Position numbers and translations under genes: made by a program
Shown here: in pieces, positions 61,057 to 64,000 of the stretch
Layout: each line of letters starts with the position of its first letter
Numbering within the stretch: position 1 is the first letter of the stretch
From: Sphingomonas sp. 1F27F7B
GTDB taxonomy: Bacteria > Pseudomonadota > Alphaproteobacteria > Sphingomonadales > Sphingomonadaceae
Assembly: GCF_005503355.1 (NCBI RefSeq)
Contig: NZ_SCMK01000021.1
Location: 1 to 64,000, forward strand
Reading direction: 5' to 3'
Length of the DNA: 64,000 bases
Notes under the pieces: model-generated
What the model was told of the DNA's origin: nothing
The model's input: only the letters and a program-made list of their open reading frames with translations
Databases searched by the model: none

Positions 61057-64000
61057 ATGGGGATTATGCGGGGGCGTGCCGCCCTGTTGGGGGCAACTGC
61101 GTGCATCTTTGCAGTGACTGCACCATCGGCTTCGGCGCAGCGGCGTAGCTTCGACGTATCGGCCCAGGCCGCGGAAACCGGCATCGTCGCGCTGGGCCAT
61201 CAGGCCGACATCCAGATCATCGCCGCCCGGAAATACACCAGCGGGAAGCGCACCGGATCGGTGCGCGGCGAGATGACGATCGATCAGGCACTCGGCGCGC
61301 TGCTCCAGGGCACGGGGCTGGTCGCGCGCCAGACGGGCGCGAAGACCTATGTCGTGCTGCCGGTCGCCGGCGCGGCCACGCCCACCTCCAGCACCCCCGC
61401 TCCCGCCGCACGGCCGGTCCAGGTCTCCGGTACCAGCGAGGCGCCCGGCGCGACGCAGGACGAGGGCCCGGCGGAAATCATCGTCACGGCCCAGAAGCGC
61501 GAGGAATCGATCCGCAACGTGCCGATCGCGGTCTCTGCCTTCTCTGCCCAGGCACTGGACGACAAGAAGATCGAAGGCGGCTCCGAACTGCTCCGCGCGG
61601 TGCCGAACGTCACCTTCTCCAAGAGCAATTTCAGCATGTACAATTTCTCGATCCGCGGGATCGGGACCAAGGCGGTTTCGGCATCGAGCGATCCAGCCGT
61701 CGCGGTGAGCTTCAACAACACGCCGCTGGTGCGCAACCGCCTGTTCGAGTCCGAATTCTTCGACCTCGCCCGTGTCGAGGTGCTGCGCGGGCCGCAGGGC
61801 ACGCTCTATGGCCGCAACGCCACCGCCGGCGTGGTCAACGTGATTCCCGCGCTGCCCGACAATGACCCCGCCGCCGAGCTCAAGCTGGAGGGCGGGAACT
61901 ACGGCACGATGCGGGCGTCGGGCATGGTCAACATGCCGCTTGGCGAGACGCTGGGCATCCGCGTGGCCGGCGCCTGGACCAGCCGAGAAGGCTTCGACTA
62001 CAACAGTTTCACCAAGCGCCACGTCAACGGCCGCAACCTGTGGTCGACGCGCGCGATCGTTCAGTGGAAGCCGAGCGACGATTTTAGCGCCAACCTGATC
62101 TGGCAGCATTTCAACGAGAAGGACGACCGCGCGCGCACCGGCAAGCAGCTGTGCACCCGGGATCCGGGGCCTGCCAAGGTCGGCGCCGTCACGGTGTCCA
62201 GCCCGCAGTTGCGCGGCAAGCTCAGCCAGGGATGCCTGCCGGGCTCGATCTACGACGATGCCGCCTATGGCGTGCCCAATGCGTACAGCCTCGTCTATCT
62301 CGAGGTGCCGGCCATGATCAGCTATGGCCAGCAACGCAATCCCGCTCGCCCCGACGGGCGCGGCGGCCCCATCGTCAACGCGCTTCTGCCCATCGATCCC
62401 TATGGCGGCGTGACCCAGTCGCGCAACCTGCGCGAGATCTCGACAAGCTACGATCCGGTCTTTCGCGCAAGGAACGACGTCATTCAGCTCAACCTGGAGT
62501 TCCGGCCGTCGGACGGGCTCCAGCTGGTATCGCAGACTGCCTATTCGCGGGATCGGTTCTACTCGTCCCAGGACTATAATCGGTTCGTCAGCAACCCGAT
62601 ATTCAGCGATTCTTCCCAGGTTCTCCTCGATACGCTCGGCAGGTCGGTCGACACGACCAACCTGCCGACGCCGGGCGGCATCTATTGCGACCCCCAGCTG
62701 GGCTGCTCGAACAGGATGATTTCCGCCGACATCAGTAAGTCACGTAATAGTCAATGGTCGCAGGAATTTCGCCTGCAATCGAGCTTCAACGGACCGCTGA
62801 ACTTCAATGTCGGCGTCAATTATCTGAATTTCGAATCCAAGGACGATTATTACGTCTTCAACAACATGTTCACCTTCATTGCCGATTGGTGGTACAGCAT
62901 CGGCGGCACCCCCCGCGCGCGCACGCTTCTTCCCTGCGCGCTTGGCTATGAAGGACGCGAATGCCCCTATGTCGATCGCAATCCGATCGGCAGCCTGAAC
63001 AACCAAGGCCATAATTATTTTCTCAGCCAGAACGGCGTGCGGATCAAAAGCTGGGCGGGTTTTGGCGAGCTATATTGGAAGTTCGCTCCCAGCCTGAAGC
63101 TGACGATGGGCCTGCGGTACACACGGGACGAGAAGATCTCGACCCAGATCCCCAGCCAGCTGCTGCTTGGCGGCGGCATCGACAATCCGTTCGGACCGGC
63201 ACTGGTCGGCGATATCACCGGCGGGCGCGTGAACAGCGGCTATCCGGCGCTGCCCGACATCCGACAGAAATGGGGCGAATTCACCGGCCGGGCCGTGCTC
63301 GACTGGAAGCCGGACCTCAGCTTCACCGACGATACGCTGGTCTATCTGTCGGCATCGCGCGGCTACAAGGGCGGCGGCACCAATCCGCCCCGCGTCGATT
63401 TCAATCCGTCGATCGTGCAGTACCAGTTCCTGCCGCAGACCTTCAGGCCGGAGTTCGTCAACGCCTTCGAGATCGGCATGAAGAACAGCTTCGACAATCG
63501 CCGCCTGACCTTCAATGCCACCGGCTTCTTCTACGACTACAAGGACTATCAGATCTCGCAGATCGTCGATCGCATCGCCTATAACGAGAATTTCGGCGCG
63601 ACGAGCATGGGGCTGGAATTCGAAGCGGCCTGGCGCCCGTCGCGCGCCTTTCGCATCGACGGCAATCTCGGCCTGCTCAAGACGCGGCTGAAGCGGGGCT
63701 CGGAGTCCATCGACGTGATGAACCGGACACAGGGCAATCCTGACTGGATGGTGCTGCGCCCATGGATCCAGGTTCCGTCGAACTGCATCGCGCCCAGGGT
63801 GTTCGTCGAACGAGCCCTGACGCTCGGCAACACGGGCGCCCTGGCCTCGCTCTGCCCGGGCGCGACCCGGGTCGGCACCTACAATCCGGCGGTCGCCAGC
63901 AAGTTTCCCTACTACAACGTGCTGGGCTTCACCTACGACGCGTTCGCGCCGTACAATCCCAGCACGGTCGGCCTGAACATCAATCAGGGCGGCAGCGGCG
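61057..64000 (+). CDS. TonB-dependent receptor with N-terminal STN signalling domain (cut by window end)
   Basis: The frame is open from ATG 61057 to the last base, about 981 residues seen, and the C-terminus lies outside. A signal peptide (ending SASAQ) leads to a secretin/TonB short N-terminal domain at about 29-105 (FDVSAQAAETGIVALGHQAD, MTIDQALGALLQGTGLVARQ), a Pro/Ala/Thr linker, a TonB box (EIIVTAQKREESIRNVPIAV) and the plug (GGSELLRAVPNVTF, VEVLRGPQGTLYGRNATAGV). The STN domain should contact FecR, fitting the two genes before it. The barrel has several cysteine pairs. The ligand is unknown; an iron chelate or a plant or microbial organic compound are both possible. Confidence 0.93.
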   Translation, partial: MGIMRGRAALLGATACIFAVTAPSASAQRRSFDVSAQAAETGIVALGHQADIQIIAARKYTSGKRTGSVRGEMTIDQALGALLQGTGLVARQTGAKTYVVLPVAGAATPTSSTPAPAARPVQVSGTSEAPGATQDEGPAEIIVTAQKREESIRNVPIAVSAFSAQALDDKKIEGGSELLRAVPNVTFSKSNFSMYNFSIRGIGTKAVSASSDPAVAVSFNNTPLVRNRLFESEFFDLARVEVLRGPQGTLYGRNATAGVVNVIPALPDNDPAAELKLEGGNYGTMRASGMVNMPLGETLGIRVAGAWTSREGFDYNSFTKRHVNGRNLWSTRAIVQWKPSDDFSANLIWQHFNEKDDRARTGKQLCTRDPGPAKVGAVTVSSPQLRGKLSQGCLPGSIYDDAAYGVPNAYSLVYLEVPAMISYGQQRNPARPDGRGGPIVNALLPIDPYGGVTQSRNLREISTSYDPVFRARNDVIQLNLEFRPSDGLQLVSQTAYSRDRFYSSQDYNRFVSNPIFSDSSQVLLDTLGRSVDTTNLPTPGGIYCDPQLGCSNRMISADISKSRNSQWSQEFRLQSSFNGPLNFNVGVNYLNFESKDDYYVFNNMFTFIADWWYSIGGTPRARTLLPCALGYEGRECPYVDRNPIGSLNNQGHNYFLSQNGVRIKSWAGFGELYWKFAPSLKLTMGLRYTRDEKISTQIPSQLLLGGGIDNPFGPALVGDITGGRVNSGYPALPDIRQKWGEFTGRAVLDWKPDLSFTDDTLVYLSASRGYKGGGTNPPRVDFNPSIVQYQFLPQTFRPEFVNAFEIGMKNSFDNRRLTFNATGFFYDYKDYQISQIVDRIAYNENFGATSMGLEFEAAWRPSRAFRIDGNLGLLKTRLKRGSESIDVMNRTQGNPDWMVLRPWIQVPSNCIAPRVFVERALTLGNTGALASLCPGATRVGTYNPAVASKFPYYNVLGFTYDAFAPYNPSTVGLNINQGGSG

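Overview
The window reads as a chromosomal stretch of a high-GC, aerobic alphaproteobacterium of the Sphingomonas/Sphingobium/Novosphingobium kind. The reasons are the GC-rich codon use, four large TonB-dependent receptors in 64 kb, FecI/FecR-type signalling, a fused rhamnulose-phosphate aldolase/dehydrogenase, and many secreted hydrolases with Sec signal peptides. This placement is inferred from gene content; no rRNA or other marker gene is present. I found no tRNA, CRISPR array, insertion sequence or phage gene. Nearly everything is accessory catabolism: outer-membrane uptake, periplasmic hydrolysis, then inner-membrane transport and cytoplasmic degradation.

Region 1 (1-12.5 kb) is acyl-CoA and aromatic amino-acid-type metabolism. 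A cut-off acyl-CoA dehydrogenase, a 4-hydroxybenzoyl-CoA-type thioesterase, a RidA-like protein and glutaryl-CoA dehydrogenase form one plus-strand operon. A secreted M24 peptidase, a MarR regulator and a secreted amidohydrolase follow. A second plus-strand operon joins a TPR/2-oxoglutarate-oxygenase-like protein, a cyclase-family hydrolase (kynurenine formamidase or isatin hydrolase type) and a two-subunit indolepyruvate:ferredoxin oxidoreductase. Together these suggest tryptophan, indole-acetate or anthranilate breakdown.

Region 2 (12.5-27 kb) is a peptide-utilisation locus. On the minus strand, reading from 24.6 kb down, it holds a TonB receptor, an S9 peptidase, a DUF885 protein, DUF3830, a BASS-family transporter, an FAD amine oxidase-like enzyme and a second DUF885 protein. 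A third DUF885 gene lies divergently, with a REP-like doublet on each side.

Region 3 (27-51 kb) takes plant rhamnosides from the outer membrane to central metabolism. It contains a TonB receptor and a chain of seven tightly coupled genes: GH78 rhamnosidase, carboxylesterase, alpha/beta hydrolase, tannase/feruloyl esterase, CoA ligase, a small secreted protein and GH3 beta-glucosidase. The rhamnose genes follow: transporter RhaT, kinase, FMN lactate dehydrogenase and triose-phosphate isomerase on the minus strand, and aldolase/dehydrogenase, isomerase and a DeoR regulator on the plus strand.

Region 4 (51-59.2 kb) is a minus-strand operon: a DgcN-like protein, a DgcA-like enolase-superfamily racemase, two N-acyl-D-amino-acid deacylase-like amidohydrolases and a TonB receptor. 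It points to uptake and catabolism of D-glutamate or N-acyl-D-amino acids. Region 5 (59.4-64 kb) is a FecI sigma factor, a FecR anti-sigma factor and an STN-bearing TonB receptor that runs off the window.
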